Assembly (NCBI GenBank): GCA_037576215.1
Contig: JBANDB010000012.1
Coordinates: forward strand, 1,736,001 to 1,800,000
Reading direction: 5' to 3'
DNA: 64,000 nt
Origin: Armillaria gallica
Lineage: Eukaryota; Basidiomycota; Agaricomycetes; Agaricales; Physalacriaceae
In this document: piece after piece, positions 1-11,097 of the stretch
Numbering within the stretch: position 1 is the first letter of the stretch
Layout: each line of letters starts with the position of its first letter
Position numbers and translations under genes: made by a program
Notes under the pieces: generated by a model
What the model was told of the DNA's origin: nothing
The model's database searches: none
What the model saw: the letters and a program-made list of their open reading frames with translations, nothing else

Positions 1-58
1 AGGATGGCGTCTTGGCCGAAAGTCTGGTGGTAAGCCGGAACGAGGGCAGCAGGTTTAG
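1..58 (+). CDS. DUF6535 family protein, last exon (5' part outside window)
   Basis: The reading frame from base 2 to the TAG at 56-58 gives GWRLGRKSGGKPERGQQV. This is the same C-terminus as the last exons of the four full DUF6535 genes here (consensus W-x-LGRK...PE-x-GQQ). It is therefore the 3' end of another DUF6535 gene whose body lies upstream of the window. The splice acceptor is not included. Function is unknown. Confidence 0.8.
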   Translation, partial: GWRLGRKSGGKPERGQQV

Positions 59-393
59 CTGATAGATGGCAACGTTTTACTGCGACCGCACTTGGTGCAG
101 TGAATAGATAGCCTGTTTTCAGCGAATTTGGGGTTGCTGTTCAATGACTACGAGTTCAATGTGAAGGCCTGTCGGTAATGCGCAATTTACGGTGGTTTTA
201 TCTGCATACAAAGTTGGATGTAATGCAAGTCAGTGAAGATTGGACCGCCCGCACCTAAAAGGATCAAGTCTAAGCATCATAAAAACGCTCTGCGAATTTC
301 TGGGACGCTCAAATTGAGAATAAGTACTGATGACCAGACCTTGAGAAGCGGTGCTTCGTGGTCCCCCATACCACGTATCGAAACGGCCGTGTA

Positions 394-672
394 GTTAGCA
401 ACGTCCGCCGAGCCAGAAGATAGAGAATGCTATGCCCCCGTGTGGCCTGGCGTACGTACGGCACTAGAGCGCGGTCATGTCGTGGACTACTCAATTAATT
501 TTTATGTGCTTCAACTCCTCATTGCTAATAATGAAGTACACCGGTACTGGTAACGAGGCCGATATGAAGAAAGTTGGCGAGGATCTAGAAACGCAAGGTG
601 GTGGGCAATGACCGATGGGATGCAGGAATCTAGTTGAAGGTGCTACCGGTAGTGGGGAGGACATGCCATGGT
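394..672 (+). pseudogene. L-rhamnose mutarotase remnant (copy 1)
   Basis: Nucleotide similarity to the intact mutarotase at 51341-51821 runs through exon 2: the GPxGVxAALE-type start, the VDYS core, and the GATGSG-like end. The copy has indels (an extra base near 527, a lost stretch near 590) and no continuous frame. It sits just downstream of a DUF6535 3' exon, the same position the mutarotase copies hold after DUF6535 copies at 10.2, 44.9 and 52.1 kb. Non-functional. Confidence 0.75.
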
Positions 673-908
673 AAGCTGTGCATATGAGATGACCGATTTT
701 TCTTCGTGAGCGTATTAGCCCACTCCACGGAGCAAATTAGTAGTAGCTTGATCTGCATATAGAACCTGAGGCAAGGGGCTGGAACGAAATAGTATATGTG
801 ATGTGAAATCAGCTCAGGGTGGCGCTTTATGTTAAGAATAAATCAAAAGAAGTGAAATTACATACGTGGTATACTAATTTCTCCTAGACCATCAGGAAAC
901 ATTATTCA

Positions 909-3390
909 TCACAGGTAACACGAATACTGCTCATCCAAAGGACCCTTCCACCCAACTGGCTTCATCTCAGAATGCGAATCAAGCACCGAAGGTAACAAAA
1001 AGAAGCTCACCACACATCCAACAATCCAACAAATGGAACGGATCGCTTGAGTTTTGAGTCAATACGACAATTCGCGGGTGGCATGTGTACCACCCACTAT
1101 TTCTCCTTTATTTGGACCAGCCTGGCGTAATTGGCTCCCCAAAAGGCCTCTGTGATTGTGTTGATATTGGCACCTCAAACCTAAAGAAAGAGAAAGCGTA
1201 CCTTCATGGTTGGGCTCATATACGTCGCCTTCATTCTACAGTGATACTCATCAGGAAGGAGAGAAACGGTAGTAAATGTCACACACGAGGTAGGCACCAG
1301 AGTCTGGCGAAAAGTCTCTCAACCATTGGGTGACTATGCTCACGGAATCATATTGAGTTCGCATATCTTCCGCCGTAGAATTCCAGCTAAACGTTCTTGA
1401 AGATGACATCTGTTTGCGTAAGAGTTGAATATAACGGTAAATAGCATGCAAACATTACGCACATGCCACAGCGCATTTCGCCATGCTGGAGTAGCACTAG
1501 TGGACCCTTCCGTATGATTGTACAGGAATGGCGTTCCGACCACGATATAAGGGTTGATCGAGAACTGCTCTACCATCCTAGTCAGAATGTCGAGTAACCC
1601 AGCCTTGCCGCTGTCAGTAGCAAACTTTTCGGCCGGTATCAAACGACTTCCGAGAATGGTCTCTACGCCAACGGCCTGGAAAAGAGTCAGAGGATGTTAC
1701 GCCGAAAATACAGAGAGTTATCAACTCGCAGCTTCAGCAGACAAAACATATTTTGTGAAGAACGCCAGCCAAGATGGTATTTCTTCTACCATCGCAGTCC
1801 CATTCTGCGAAAGAGCGTAATCGACGACGGGTTGAACAGATGCCTGGGCTTCCTCCAGAGTCAGTAGAGGATTGACGTTGATTATGCCGTTAGACTATGG
1901 AAACAACGTCAGAGACAAGCAGTAGAGCGACTTCAAACATACCCTCATATGACCACCCCACCCTTCAGTTCCCCACCTGTACATATGGTCCACAAGGAGT
2001 TTCAGAAAAGGCACACCATTCACAGCTGTTTGCGGGAAGGATATCGCGGCACTGGTTTTCCATCAATGTCAAAAACCAATCCAACGGAGAACGCTCACAC
2101 TACAAGACTCATCTGCGGCTCCACATGCATAGAAGACTCGAGAACGACACCAAAAGTTGATCCACCTCCACCCCGAAGTGCCCAAAAGAGATCGGGGTGT
2201 TGGAATTCGTTTGTGACTCGGAGCTCTCCATCAGGTGTAACAATCTTGAATTGAAGCTTTGTTTATGCATTATATGTGGTTCAAGATAAGCAACGAATGA
2301 CGCACCACACGGTCTACCCCAAGGCCGTAAACAGGCGACAGGACACTATGGCCACCTCCCTGAGTGGCGTAAATTAGTTCAAGTTATTTGACGAAGTCCC
2401 GAGCTACTTGCCATAACCCATCCGCCGCTAGGCGCTACCGTTTGATGGTAGGCACCTATGATGGTGACGTTATTTGCGTCAGCAAACTCATAAACGTCCT
2501 TGAATGGTACGCCAGCCTATAGAAAGAATTGATTAATATTGAATATTGTTCGAGTCCAGGTGAACGTACCCCCATGGTTATAGCCCTATAGCTCTTGTTT
2601 CCTCCTTCTGGGACGAAATCTGCCAAGTATTTCAACTAAGGATGATATCAAGTTCGATGAGGCTGTAGATTGGATAATTCGACATACACCGCCGAGATTT
2701 CGGGTCTAGGAAAGGAACGCTCGCCAGTCAACGACCCTCTGAGCACAGCACATGACCAAAGAATGACGAACCCATAACGAAAGCGAGCCGCGTAGACTTG
2801 ACCTGCCCTTGTAATCATGACCGGATGCTTTAATAGACAAGTGAACGCCTGTGGCTTTGGAAAATTCAAACGCTTTTTGAACGTCTTCGGCGCTTTGTAC
2901 ATCAATCTGTTCTAGACGGTGAATATAAAACACCTGGTAATGAAAAAGAAAGGACAGACATAACGTGGAGGCACGCTTCCCTGAAGACAGTCACTATCCT
3001 CGAAGGCAGCCGGGTTGCTGGTATTAGAGGGATCCAGCAGGCACCTTTCGGAGGTCTTCTGACACATCTCCCATTGCGGCTGGTCATTTTTGTGTGTGTG
3101 TGTGTGTTGAGCGCCCGCATATCAATCGAGCTGATTGCACTCACCAGCATATATGCACTGAAATGTACTGACCGGACTGTCGCGTTTCCATAAGTAGCTT
3201 GAACTTCAGCGCATTCCGTCTCGTTGGACGTGCTCGATTCCTCATTTACAGTCGAGAAGCACGAAGACGCAAAAGGAAGAGCACGATGAAGTCGTCCATC
3301 TAGTGAGCGAGCCAAGTTCAGCCAATCCGTAGCAGCAGAGACGGGCCAGTAGAAGAAAACGGAAAAGACAAAAAGACGCCCCGAGAACAT
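909..3390 (-). CDS. FAD-linked oxidoreductase (BBE/PCMH type), copy 1
   Basis: Multi-exon gene for a secreted flavoprotein oxidase of the berberine-bridge/6-hydroxynicotine-oxidase group. The ATG at 3390 starts a signal peptide (MFSGRLFVFSVFFYWPVSA). It is followed by the family N-terminus (DGRLHRALPFASSCFS), an NETECAEVQ block, the FAD-binding PCMH motif SGHDYKGRSS with the candidate flavin-binding His, GLGVDRV, TPAWRNALWH, and a C-terminus YDPFHLLDCWMC then VGWKGPLDE ending at the TGA at 909-911. About ten introns of 45-65 nt with GT-AG ends link these in frame. One junction near 1720 could not be joined cleanly. The physiological substrate is unknown. Paralogue of the gene at 11098-13576. 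Confidence 0.75.
3091..3107. repeat. (TG)n microsatellite
   Basis: A run of about eight TG dinucleotides lies inside the first intron of the FAD oxidoreductase copy 1. It is absent from the corresponding intron of copy 2 (near 13280), so it is a copy-specific expansion. Confidence 0.85.
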
Positions 3391-3891
3391 GTGAGAAGGA
3401 CAAGATGGGTCAGCTAGTCCAACTCCACATTGCCAGGTCTCGTGCTTTTCTCCGCAGGGGTGAGTATCAGTATAGGAACAGGGACAGAAAAAGGTAGATT
3501 GCAATCGCCGGTTACCTCTAACGGCATCTCCGTGATGGTTCTTAGCTACGTCTTTACAAGTTCCTTGATGGATGTCTACAATGTTTGTCAAATGCGATCA
3601 TTGAGGCCTTGAAGTTACTAGTTACAACGTGTGCTTGTATGACCATCAAACAAAGTGGATGTAAAGTCACCTTTGGCTCGGGTATGAATACTTGATAGCT
3701 TGAGCAGAAGATACTGACTGCTGAGTTAAGACATGCAAGCCACCACAGCCGGCAAAGCTGTGGTGCGAAGAATGAGCGGCGCCTAGGATTCAAAATGGAT
3801 CGTCCAAGATTTGTGAGATTTGCAATGGAGGATGTGAGAATGATACATGAATTATAATGGTACAGCACGAAAGATCCTGTCACCAAAAACA

Positions 3892-4743
3892 TCAAGATAT
3901 GTCCATCACATCAACCTCGCCTTCATCGAGGTCCGAGTCGTCCCAAAATTCTTCGGGTATGCCCTCAAAGTCTGCCAAAGCAGTTTGCCGCTCGCATTCG
4001 TCCGCGTATGCGTCTGCAGCTCCGCAATTTCGCGTTCTTCTGGAGTGAGCTCCTCCTGCCTAGGCAAAGCCTGCGACTCCGATTCTGCGAACAAGTTCAA
4101 GTCATTCCAATTTCCCATGCTAGGACGAGGCTACTGTACCATGTAATTCATCCTCCCAAGCCCCCAAATCCTCCATGTCCGGATCCAAGGATGAGCCAAC
4201 TTCGTAGGCATAAGAAAGCTTGTAGGCATGCTGCGTCCGACGGTTGGCATGTTCAGCTACGATCCGTTGGAAGAACTATAGACGCTATGAGCAATTTTCG
4301 GGTTCTCGGTCGTCTTTCAAAACCTCATCCTCTGTCTCTTCCTCGTCGTCGTCCATAGCGTCGTCAAACACGTCGTCGCTGCCAGTATGTCTCTTCCGTT
4401 TCACGGTACTCTCTCTCGCCTTGGCTGCAAACTTAAAACAACGCGTTTGAAAGCGCTGTCTCAGAGATTCTTTCTGTGACTGCCCGGGTGTGGTTGCGAC
4501 GGTTCCAAAAAGAGGCACCGAAATGCTGACAGTGCGTCGAGGGAACATTTTGGATGCAGGCGGGGTCCCAGAATTAGGCGTCATGGTTTTGTATTGTGAT
4601 TTTCGCCGTGCTTGAGTGGTAGATAATGGCGAAGAAAAGGTCGGGCTCAATGGCGACGTCGACTGGCTGGCCAATGGAGAGGATTTGTTTGGTCTATGCG
4701 ACGGCGTACGCAATACCGGCGTTGAAATTGGAGAAACAAACAT
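3892..4743 (-). pseudogene. Conserved hypothetical protein, decayed (copy 1)
   Basis: From ATG 4743 the frame reads MFVSPISTPVLRTPSHRPN, then a Ser/Pro-rich stretch, a basic QKESLRQRF segment and an acidic DDAMDDDEEETEDE segment. Later exons give RIVAEHANRRTQHAYKLSYA, a GAWEDELH block, ESESQALPRQEELTPEERE and a C-terminus DDSDLDEGEVDVMDIS. Compared with copy 2 (14122-15000), this copy has lost about 25 bp including the first splice donor near 4300. It also has a 2-nt insertion near 4010 that shifts the last exon. The basic segment loosely resembles the N-terminus of RPA-interacting (RPAIN) proteins, but I do not recognise the family with confidence. Confidence 0.6.
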
Positions 4744-4794
4744 TCCGAGAAGGTAGCACGCATTAATAGTCAGTTTCAGTGGCACCAAAAATTC

Positions 4795-5050
4795 AAGCCA
4801 CCTTTTGCTGCTGAAAACCCGCCTGATCTCTAAGCCTTCCGCCATCGCGTTCGTCATCACCACAACCTCCAGCACTCCACCTCCGCTACCTCCACGGAAT
4901 TTTGAAAGGACAAGACTATTGTTGTCCGTCGAAGTCATTTTGTCGACATTGGATAACTCTAGATTTGATCTGACGAAATGGAGAGGATACGGGCCAGAGT
5001 TCTTAACTGATGGCAGGAACAGCGAAGGGCTGCACGCTCGTATATGTGGA
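4795..5050 (+). pseudogene. Senescence-domain gene fragment
   Basis: Similar to the coding strand of the intact senescence-domain gene at 26337-27939. It covers the end of its exon 2 (PPLPPRNxxRTRxLLSxxxILSTLDN) and the start of exon 3 (YGxxAxxSxQLMAGTA-coding bases). It stops at a junction with antisense Rab11 sequence near 5050. The frame is broken. The same fragment, ending at the same partner, recurs at 15.4 kb and 48.7 kb. Confidence 0.75.
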
Positions 5051-5285
5051 TGAGTGAATCTCCTCAATAAATCCTGCCGCAATGTACAGTTTCTGTACAA
5101 TATCGTCAAAGTAGAATGAAATAAAAATTAAAGAACCCACGATTTCCCGACGCCAGAGTCACCCATGAGGACTACCGGAAACAATAAAAATGGACGTTGG
5201 GTCAACCTCCGAGCAACGAAAGAGAACGTACTTGAAGAAATAGTAATTGACAACTACTACTTACTTGCTGCCTTCAGCCACGCTG
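5051..5285 (-). pseudogene. Rab11 5' fragment
   Basis: The minus strand matches the first part of the intact Rab11 gene (59244-60354): the MAEGS/YDYLFK exon 1 (near 5270-5235), the exon 2 GDSGVGKS coding region (near 5185-5150), the 5-nt microexon and part of the following intron. It ends inside that intron, fused to senescence-gene sequence. It lies head-to-head with a DUF6535 leader at 5490, as Rab11 does with DUF6535 at 58.9-59.2 kb. Confidence 0.8.
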
Positions 5286-5489
5286 TATTGCGAAGTAAGG
5301 ACACGAGTGTGATGCGGAGATTGAAACTTTTTTGAACGTAACCCTTAGCTTGAAGCTTGAACGTTTGAACCCTTCAGTGCGACTCGGAGCGTTATATTTG
5401 CGTCGGAAAACATTATTCCAATTTCTATTCCCTTTCTGCCTCATCGACAACGAATATCCGATGAATCAAAGTCCGGCTCTCCTGCATCC

Positions 5490-6003
5490 TTGTCTCCTTT
5501 CCGAGTTCACGTTGATGCCCTAACGGAACAGCTTGATCTCAATCATCAGATAGACGCCAGGAGTACCTTTAGCGCCAGAACATGCTGTATCCATGAGGCG
5601 TGCCAGCATACAGCATGCGGTTGGCGTGCTTCTACCTTTCCCTACACCATCGTCTTCCCTTCAACAGCTAGACCAAACACTACTGTAGCTGCACGTAGGG
5701 AAGAAACCGTCACGCATCACGGTATGCCGGTTTCGTTTCCTATTTCCTCCCCCATCACGCATCACGGTGGGGCGGTTTCACAATTTGGGCCGTGACGAAG
5801 TAATAAAAGAAATTTTTTGAGGACAATGGCATGGGCAAAGGACAAATGCCACTGAATGGTTTCTTATTATTGAAACCGTCACGCATCATGCAGCACCGGT
5901 TTCACAATGTTGGAAAATGGATAACGTCACGGTCAAATTTGGGTTTCCTCCCTACGTGCAGCTACAGTATGTCAATTCACGAAATCGATAGAACGTCGAA
6001 TTT
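5490..6003 (+). pseudogene. DUF6535 5' leader and first codons, split by a MITE
   Basis: 5490-5681 matches the 5' leader of the DUF6535 genes at 7170 and 16485. After the MITE (5683-5967) the match resumes at the start codon (5969-5971) with MSIHEIDRTSN. It then ends abruptly at about 6003, joined to a 28-bp senescence-gene piece and to GH88 exon sequence. Only about a dozen codons survive, so this is a truncated copy. Confidence 0.75.
5683..5967. mobile_element. MITE with TA target duplication
   Basis: 285-bp element. Its ends are near-perfect inverted repeats: CTGTAGCTGCACGTAGGGA on the left, matched by the complement on the right, extending to about 26 bp with one mismatch. TA dinucleotides flank it at 5681-5682 and 5968-5969, as expected for Tc1/mariner-type insertion. 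There is no transposase. Internal short repeats CACGCATCACGG occur near 5712, 5754 and 5879. The DUF6535 leader at 16470-16490 shows the empty site. The right TA overlaps the ATG, so the start codon is preserved. Confidence 0.85.
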
Positions 6004-6625
6004 GCTTCGTAGAGTTTTCCAATATCGACAAGAATCAAAGCAAGGCGACCTCTGCGAATGGGCTAAGTGCGGTAGACTGGGACCACCTAGGACGGAAGAC
6101 GAGCGCTGGGCTGGCCGCCCTGACGAAGAGCAACAATGTTGGACACGATGTGGGATTTTTGAGCTTTCCATACGTGCATGAACTGGCCATGTTAGTGATC
6201 CCTCTTTCTTGTCGTTCTTGTCGAACTGAACAGCTGAATCTGTCTAGCGATCCAAACAACGCGACTGCGGCAAACATTGTGGACGGTTTTGCGGAATATC
6301 TAGCTGGGCGATTCAATCCTACTGTGGGGTGCACGAGAAGTTGGCGTTCGTCTGATCCTAGGAATTTCGTGGTGCGTATTCTGATGGCCTCGGCGCGTCG
6401 GAGATGTGACCGTCGCCGTAGGTGATCATTGATAATATAATGAACCTCAATGTCCTCATGGTCTCTGCAAAATTGACCGGAAACGCGACGCTGAGGGATA
6501 TCGCTACTTCACACACCGATACGACGATGAAAAACCACATACGGCGTGATGGTATCATAGCTTTTCCTTAATTTCACTAAATCACCTCTAACATCATTAC
6601 GTAGGTTCGACATGGCATGTATATT
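6004..6625 (+). pseudogene. GH88 hydrolase fragment
   Basis: Matches the coding strand of the GH88-like genes at 42811-43452 and 49039-50640. It covers the end of exon 1 (VGHDVGFLSFPYVHELAM-coding bases near 6135-6195), exon 2 (SDPNNATAANIVDGFAEYL, CTRSWRSSDP) and exon 3 (MNLNVLMVSAKLTGNATLRD, HIRRDG). It then joins senescence-gene sequence near 6626. Both ends of the gene are missing and the frame is broken near the start. Confidence 0.8.
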
Positions 6626-6752
6626 AGACGTGGGGACATCGAGGCTCGGCACGGACATCGGACATAAGTGAATATATCGGTCGATCCGCTGCTTCTTCAA
6701 GATGCAGATTAGAAAAACCCATGATTTCCGGACGCTGATGAAGACAATCTGA
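6626..6752. pseudogene. Short senescence-gene and Rab11 fragments
   Basis: 6626-6700 on the plus strand matches the exon 2 end and following intron of the senescence-domain gene (VGTSRLG...GHK region). 6712-6752 on the minus strand matches Rab11 exon 2 (GDSGVGKS, here altered) and its upstream acceptor. The order is the same as at 4.8-5.3 kb, 15.4-16.1 kb and 48.4-48.9 kb, but reduced to stubs. Confidence 0.65.
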
Positions 6753-7169
6753 AACAATGAAGGAGGTTACTTATATAGTGGACATTGATTTGGCCACCGT
6801 ATTGCGGTTGAGCGATCTGAGCTACTCTGAGCACTTGAGCGATGTTCGATGGCGGAGATTGAATGGCTTTCAGTGTGAGCACTGTACTTGACTCCAACCA
6901 CAGCCGAATGTTTACCTCGTCGTCAAGGAATATCGAGTGAAACTTACATTCACAATCCAGCTCTGCCGCATCTTTTTCTTTCCGAGTTCGCATTGACGCC
7001 CTAACGGAACAATTTGATCTCAATCATTTCCAGATAGGCGCCGGGAGCACCTTTGGGGAGCTTTCTCTAGCACTGGAACACGGCGTAACTATGCTGTGTG
7101 CCAGCGCATGCAGCTGGCGTGCTTCTATCTTTCTTTCTACCATCGTCCTCCCTTCGACGGCTAAGCGCC
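6753..7169 (+). promoter_or_regulatory. Promoter and leader of DUF6535 copy A
   Basis: This stretch aligns with the 58.9-59.2 kb divergent Rab11/DUF6535 intergenic region and with the upstream regions of copies B and C (shared blocks include the GGCGGAGATTGAATG motif near 6850). No gene is seen in it. I infer it drives copy A. Rab11 on the other side is only a stub. Confidence 0.5.
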
Positions 7170-10100
7170 ATGTCAGTGCACGAAATCGAGAGAACGTCGA
7201 CTCTGGATCCGAGACAGGACGGAGCTATTATACGCGAGGATGCAGAGGCTGAAGGAATTGGGGGAGATGGGGAGCTCGGGCAGAACCCAGCTGAGCAGGG
7301 GGTGGAATCGGACGAGGCAGCGGAAGAGGATGAGGCCCCCACCGCTGCCCCAACTTCTGCTACTGCAGCCAGCGCAAAGAAGATTTTCGGGACAATGAGG
7401 AGACCGAATCCTACAGTTAAGAAAGGTGTGAAAAATCCTTCTTATTCTGTGTCGTATCTCATGTGGTGCCAAATAGGAAATGACGCGTACAACTATGAAG
7501 AGAAATACCCCGAGGATGTCATCTACGCAGAGACAGCACCGAATGCGAGGGTTTGGAGAACTTACGAAGATGAAAGTAGGATTCACGACACCAACTTGGT
7601 CGAAGAATCTAGGGATAATGTCGACGTTCTGCTTGTCTTCGTATGTCCTTACTCTCATTTGTCTACTTCACCACTGAATATGTCGAAGGCGGGTCTTTTC
7701 TCGGCGGTCGTCACGGCCTTTGTCGTTCAAACGTCGCAGAGTCTGCAGCCGGACTATGCAGCCATCTCAGCTTCTCTACTCTATGAATCGGTCCTTGTTC
7801 AACGTGCCATCGCCAACGGTTCCTCAGTCAACACCATCGCCCCTTCCCCCCTCAATCCTACTATTGTGTTTGTCCCCGCTACCACGGACGTCTGGGTAAA
7901 TGGGCTCTGGTTCAGCAGCCTGTTCCTCAGCCTGACGACTGCGCTTGTCGCTGTTCTTGTGAAACAGTGGCTGCACCATTATGTTGCCCTCCCTTCTGGA
8001 ACACCGCGCGACCGGAGTTTGACGCGCCAGTTCCGGTATGCAGGGTTTCAAAAGTGGCATGTTCAGGTCATCATAGGACTACTCCCTGTCCTCATGCACC
8101 TCGCCCTCGCGATATTTCTCGTTGGCTTGGTGATATTCTTACACCCCCTTCGGCAAGCGCTGTCATGGGTCATTTGTGGAGGAACAGGCCTTGTCTACAC
8201 CGCGTACGTGGTAGCGACTATCCTTCCCATCATCTTTCCTCAATGTCCCTACCGTACACCTCTCTGTGACCTTGTCTACGTTTCTCTCCGTCGTATTGTC
8301 CCACAAGTGACATGGTATGACAAACAGACTTTCCTTCGTTTCTACAGAGAAAGAGATTTTAGCGCCATGTTCCGCTATCTTCCCCATGTACAAGCAAGAC
8401 ATTCACATTCGTTGTCGACGATAGAGTCCAAGTTTGTGCAACAGACGTCAACAAACTTGGCGCCTGAAGCACTTCACTGGCTCTTCTCAGTCTCTTCCAA
8501 TCCCACAGTCCAAAATATAGTAATGCAGTCCATTGGAGGACTGCCGATGGCGTCAGAAGGAAAGTTTCAAGCACTTCAGGATGATACCGAAGCAGCGGGT
8601 ACCTTGTACGAGTCTTTGCTCAGCGAATGCCTCCAGCCCAGTGATGATACAACATTTGTGGAGCCAGTGCCAGGCATGGAACTCAGACTTGAACGTCTGC
8701 TTCGTGTTTATCGTCGCGATAGTTGTGGGCTTTACAGTATTTCCCCCAATACCGATTCAGTCAAGCTTGCTGTTGCGATCTCTTTCAATCATTTCTTGAT
8801 CGACAAAGATGGAGTATCTGTCCCACCGGGTGAACTTTTTATGAACATCATATCCGGGCCTTCCCCTACTTTGAAGCTGCCGCCACGTTGTTGGTTTCAC
8901 CTTGCAAGGCGTGCAGCGTTGCGGGATGCTTTTGATCCCCTGGACCCTGATGAAGATGATCATGCCAACATGTTTCCCCTTAATCTCTGCTCTGCCATCT
9001 TACACTCGTTTCACACATTGCCGAAGGGTCTAACGCATGACTTTAATTCTCCATTGGTTCTTGATTTCAAGGATGCGTTACCTTATTTTCTTGACGAAAT
9101 CTCTGACAATGTTCTTCGCCTGTTTTCCCCGTTTGTCAAACATCCATCTTTGAGCGAGCCTTCGTTACCTCAATCTCTACAGCTGCTTGTGGCAGCCATC
9201 GAATTCTTACTTCACAGACTTTCTCTTCCTGAGTCTAATATGTCTCATACCACCATTTGCCAGTCGTTGACTGCTGCGATTCGACGGATCGATTATCAAA
9301 TTTTATCATCCCAGGAAGCTGCTGCTCTCATAACGGTGCTTGAGGATATCATTGCGCTTTGTGTCATTCCGCCGCTCAATATCGAGTCAGATTGCAGCGA
9401 TTTGTGCCATGAAACTATCCTCGCCTATCACTCTTTGACTACCATCACCCCTTCTGCTTATTCTTCGCGTGGCCTCCAATCAATGGTTGATTTTATGAAA
9501 AGTCATTGGGACCAGGCATGGTTTTTTTCCTATAAGTCCGACGGTGCATGCGGGGTGTTGACAGATCTCCTGGTGAAGCGCATTCCAGCTGCTTTTACTG
9601 TATTCCATGAAAATCAATGTCTGCAGTTTCTCGGAAGCCATACCTTTCATGAAGCATCAGTTCCGGTGGTTAGTGCGTACGTCGCAGGAATTTTTGCCAC
9701 GCAACAGGGTACAGATGGAACTGTAGATGCCAAATCGCTTCAGCAACACATTGAGTACCTCCGTAACCCACACAATTGGTTTACTGCATGCTCTGTCTTG
9801 GCCACACATGGTGTCAGATGTATAGACCGGACATCCATCCATAGTGACATAATAACACTAGCGCAGCTGCATCCACGAGATGCTGCCTGGGATGAGTGTC
9901 GCAGAAAACTTGATGATCTGGTACAAAGCGATGAGGGGGACTTTTTCAGTAAACAGCTCATACAGCCAAATTCTGGGGTACTTCGCCCACCACAAGCAGA
10001 CGAAATTCAAGCCGAAAAAGATAACATCAGATATGCAATACATGTTCTTGATGACTTTTTCGATGGTGGAGGACATGGCATGGTGAGCTGACGTCCTTTT

Positions 10101-10249
10101 CCTTGGTCAAAACCTTCCGCTGACAATTGATGTAGGTTTCCCCTGATTCGTCGCCAGAATGGCAGCCAACAGGTTGCATTCACCGCTTTTTAGGATGGTG
10201 TCTTGGCCGAAAGCCCAGTGGTAAGCCAGAACAAGGGCAGCAGGCTTAG
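7170..10249 (+). CDS. DUF6535 domain membrane protein, copy A
   Basis: Four exons: 7170-7425, 7477-7640, 7689-10082 and 10136-10249, giving about 975 aa. The acidic N-terminus (MSVHEIERTSTLD) leads into YNYEEKYPEDVIYAETAPNA, then the DUF6535 core: AGLFSAVVTAF (about residue 141), DVWVNGLWFSSLFLSL, VAVLVKQWLHHYVALPSGTP, RQFRYAGFQKWHVQVIIG and two more hydrophobic helices, about four membrane segments. A long soluble C-terminal region follows. The first two introns (51 and 48 nt) are multiples of three without stops, so an intron-unaware reading runs straight through. The last intron is supported by the C-terminus GRKPSGKPEQGQQA shared with copies B-E. The ATG at 7170 was chosen because copies align there. 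Molecular function unknown. Confidence 0.85.
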
Positions 10250-10572
10250 CCTACTGCAGTCTGCCAGTGATAGATAAGAATGTTTTGCCGGGACCGCACT
10301 TAGTGCAATGAGTGTTTTCAGCGAACTTGGATCAATGTTCAATGACGACGAGTTCAATGTGAAGGCCTGTTAGTAATGCGCAAGTTACGGTGGTTTTACC
10401 TGCATACAAAGTTGGACGTAAGGAAAGTGAGTGAAGATTGAACGGCCCGCCCCAAGAAGGTCCAAGTCCAAGCATCATGAGAACGCCCAGCGGATTTCCG
10501 GGATGCTCAAAATTGAGGGTGAGTGTTTATAACCAGGCCTTAAGAGGTAGTACTTCGTGGTCCCCCATGCCT

Positions 10573-10850
10573 ATCAAAATGGCTGTGTAGTTGAAACCAT
10601 CTTCCGAGGTAGAATATAGAGAATGCCATACCTCCGTGTATCCTGGCGTACTTGCGGCACTGGAGCGCAGCCATATTGTGGACTACTCTACCGATTATTA
10701 TGCGCTTCAACTCCTCATTGCCAATATGAAGTACACTGATACTAATTACAAGGCTGATATGAGGAAAGTTGGCGAGGATCCAGAGATGTAGAAATGATGG
10801 GATGCAGGAGTCTAGTTGAAGGTGCTACCGGTAGTGGGAAGGACATTTGT
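10573..10850 (+). pseudogene. L-rhamnose mutarotase remnant (copy 2)
   Basis: From 10591 the frame reads KPSSEVEYRECHTSVYPGVL, then HIVDYSTDYYALQLLIANMK and DMRKVGEDPEM, ending at a premature TAG near 10789. Compared with the intact copy (51341-51821) the WWAMTDGMQES block is damaged by a deletion, the first exon is not recognisable, and the catalytic-region Trp pair is lost. Pseudogene. Confidence 0.8.
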
Positions 10851-11097
10851 GCACACGAGATCGCAAATCTTCCTTGGTGAGCATATTAGCCCACTCCGCG
10901 GAAGAGACTAGTAGTCGCTTGAGCTGCGTATAGAACCTGAGGTGAGCGAAAACTTGGGCGTTGAACAGTGGTTGGCCAATGAAATGGTATATGCGATGTG
11001 ATGTTTGAAGCCGACTTAGGTTAAGAATAAATTGAGAGAAGTGAAATTGTATACAGGCAATACTATTTTCTCCTAGACCGTCAGGAAACATTATTCA

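Larger units (their letters stand above)
1..10191. repeat. Tandem segmental duplication, unit 1
   Basis: The first bases of the window match the last exon of the DUF6535 gene ending at 10249. The order that follows (mutarotase remnant, antisense FAD oxidoreductase, antisense hypothetical gene, senescence-gene fragment, Rab11 fragment, DUF6535) recurs from 10192. Position 1 corresponds to position 10192, so the unit is about 10.2 kb. Unit 1 is longer than unit 2 because it carries an extra DUF6535 leader, a MITE and a GH88 fragment at 5.5-6.7 kb. Confidence 0.9.

Noticed and set aside
1085..1333. Plus-strand open frame over the FAD oxidoreductase 3' exons
   Set aside because: It is antisense to conserved exons and introns of the FAD oxidoreductase and has no recognisable domain.
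5831..6181. Open frame joining MITE end, DUF6535 start and GH88 bases
   Set aside because: After the first dozen DUF6535 codons it reads GH88 exon sequence in the wrong frame; it is a chance product of the mosaic.
7098..7169. Upstream extension of DUF6535 copy A
   Set aside because: It starts at GTG, is not conserved in the other copies, and the paralogues align from the ATG at 7170.
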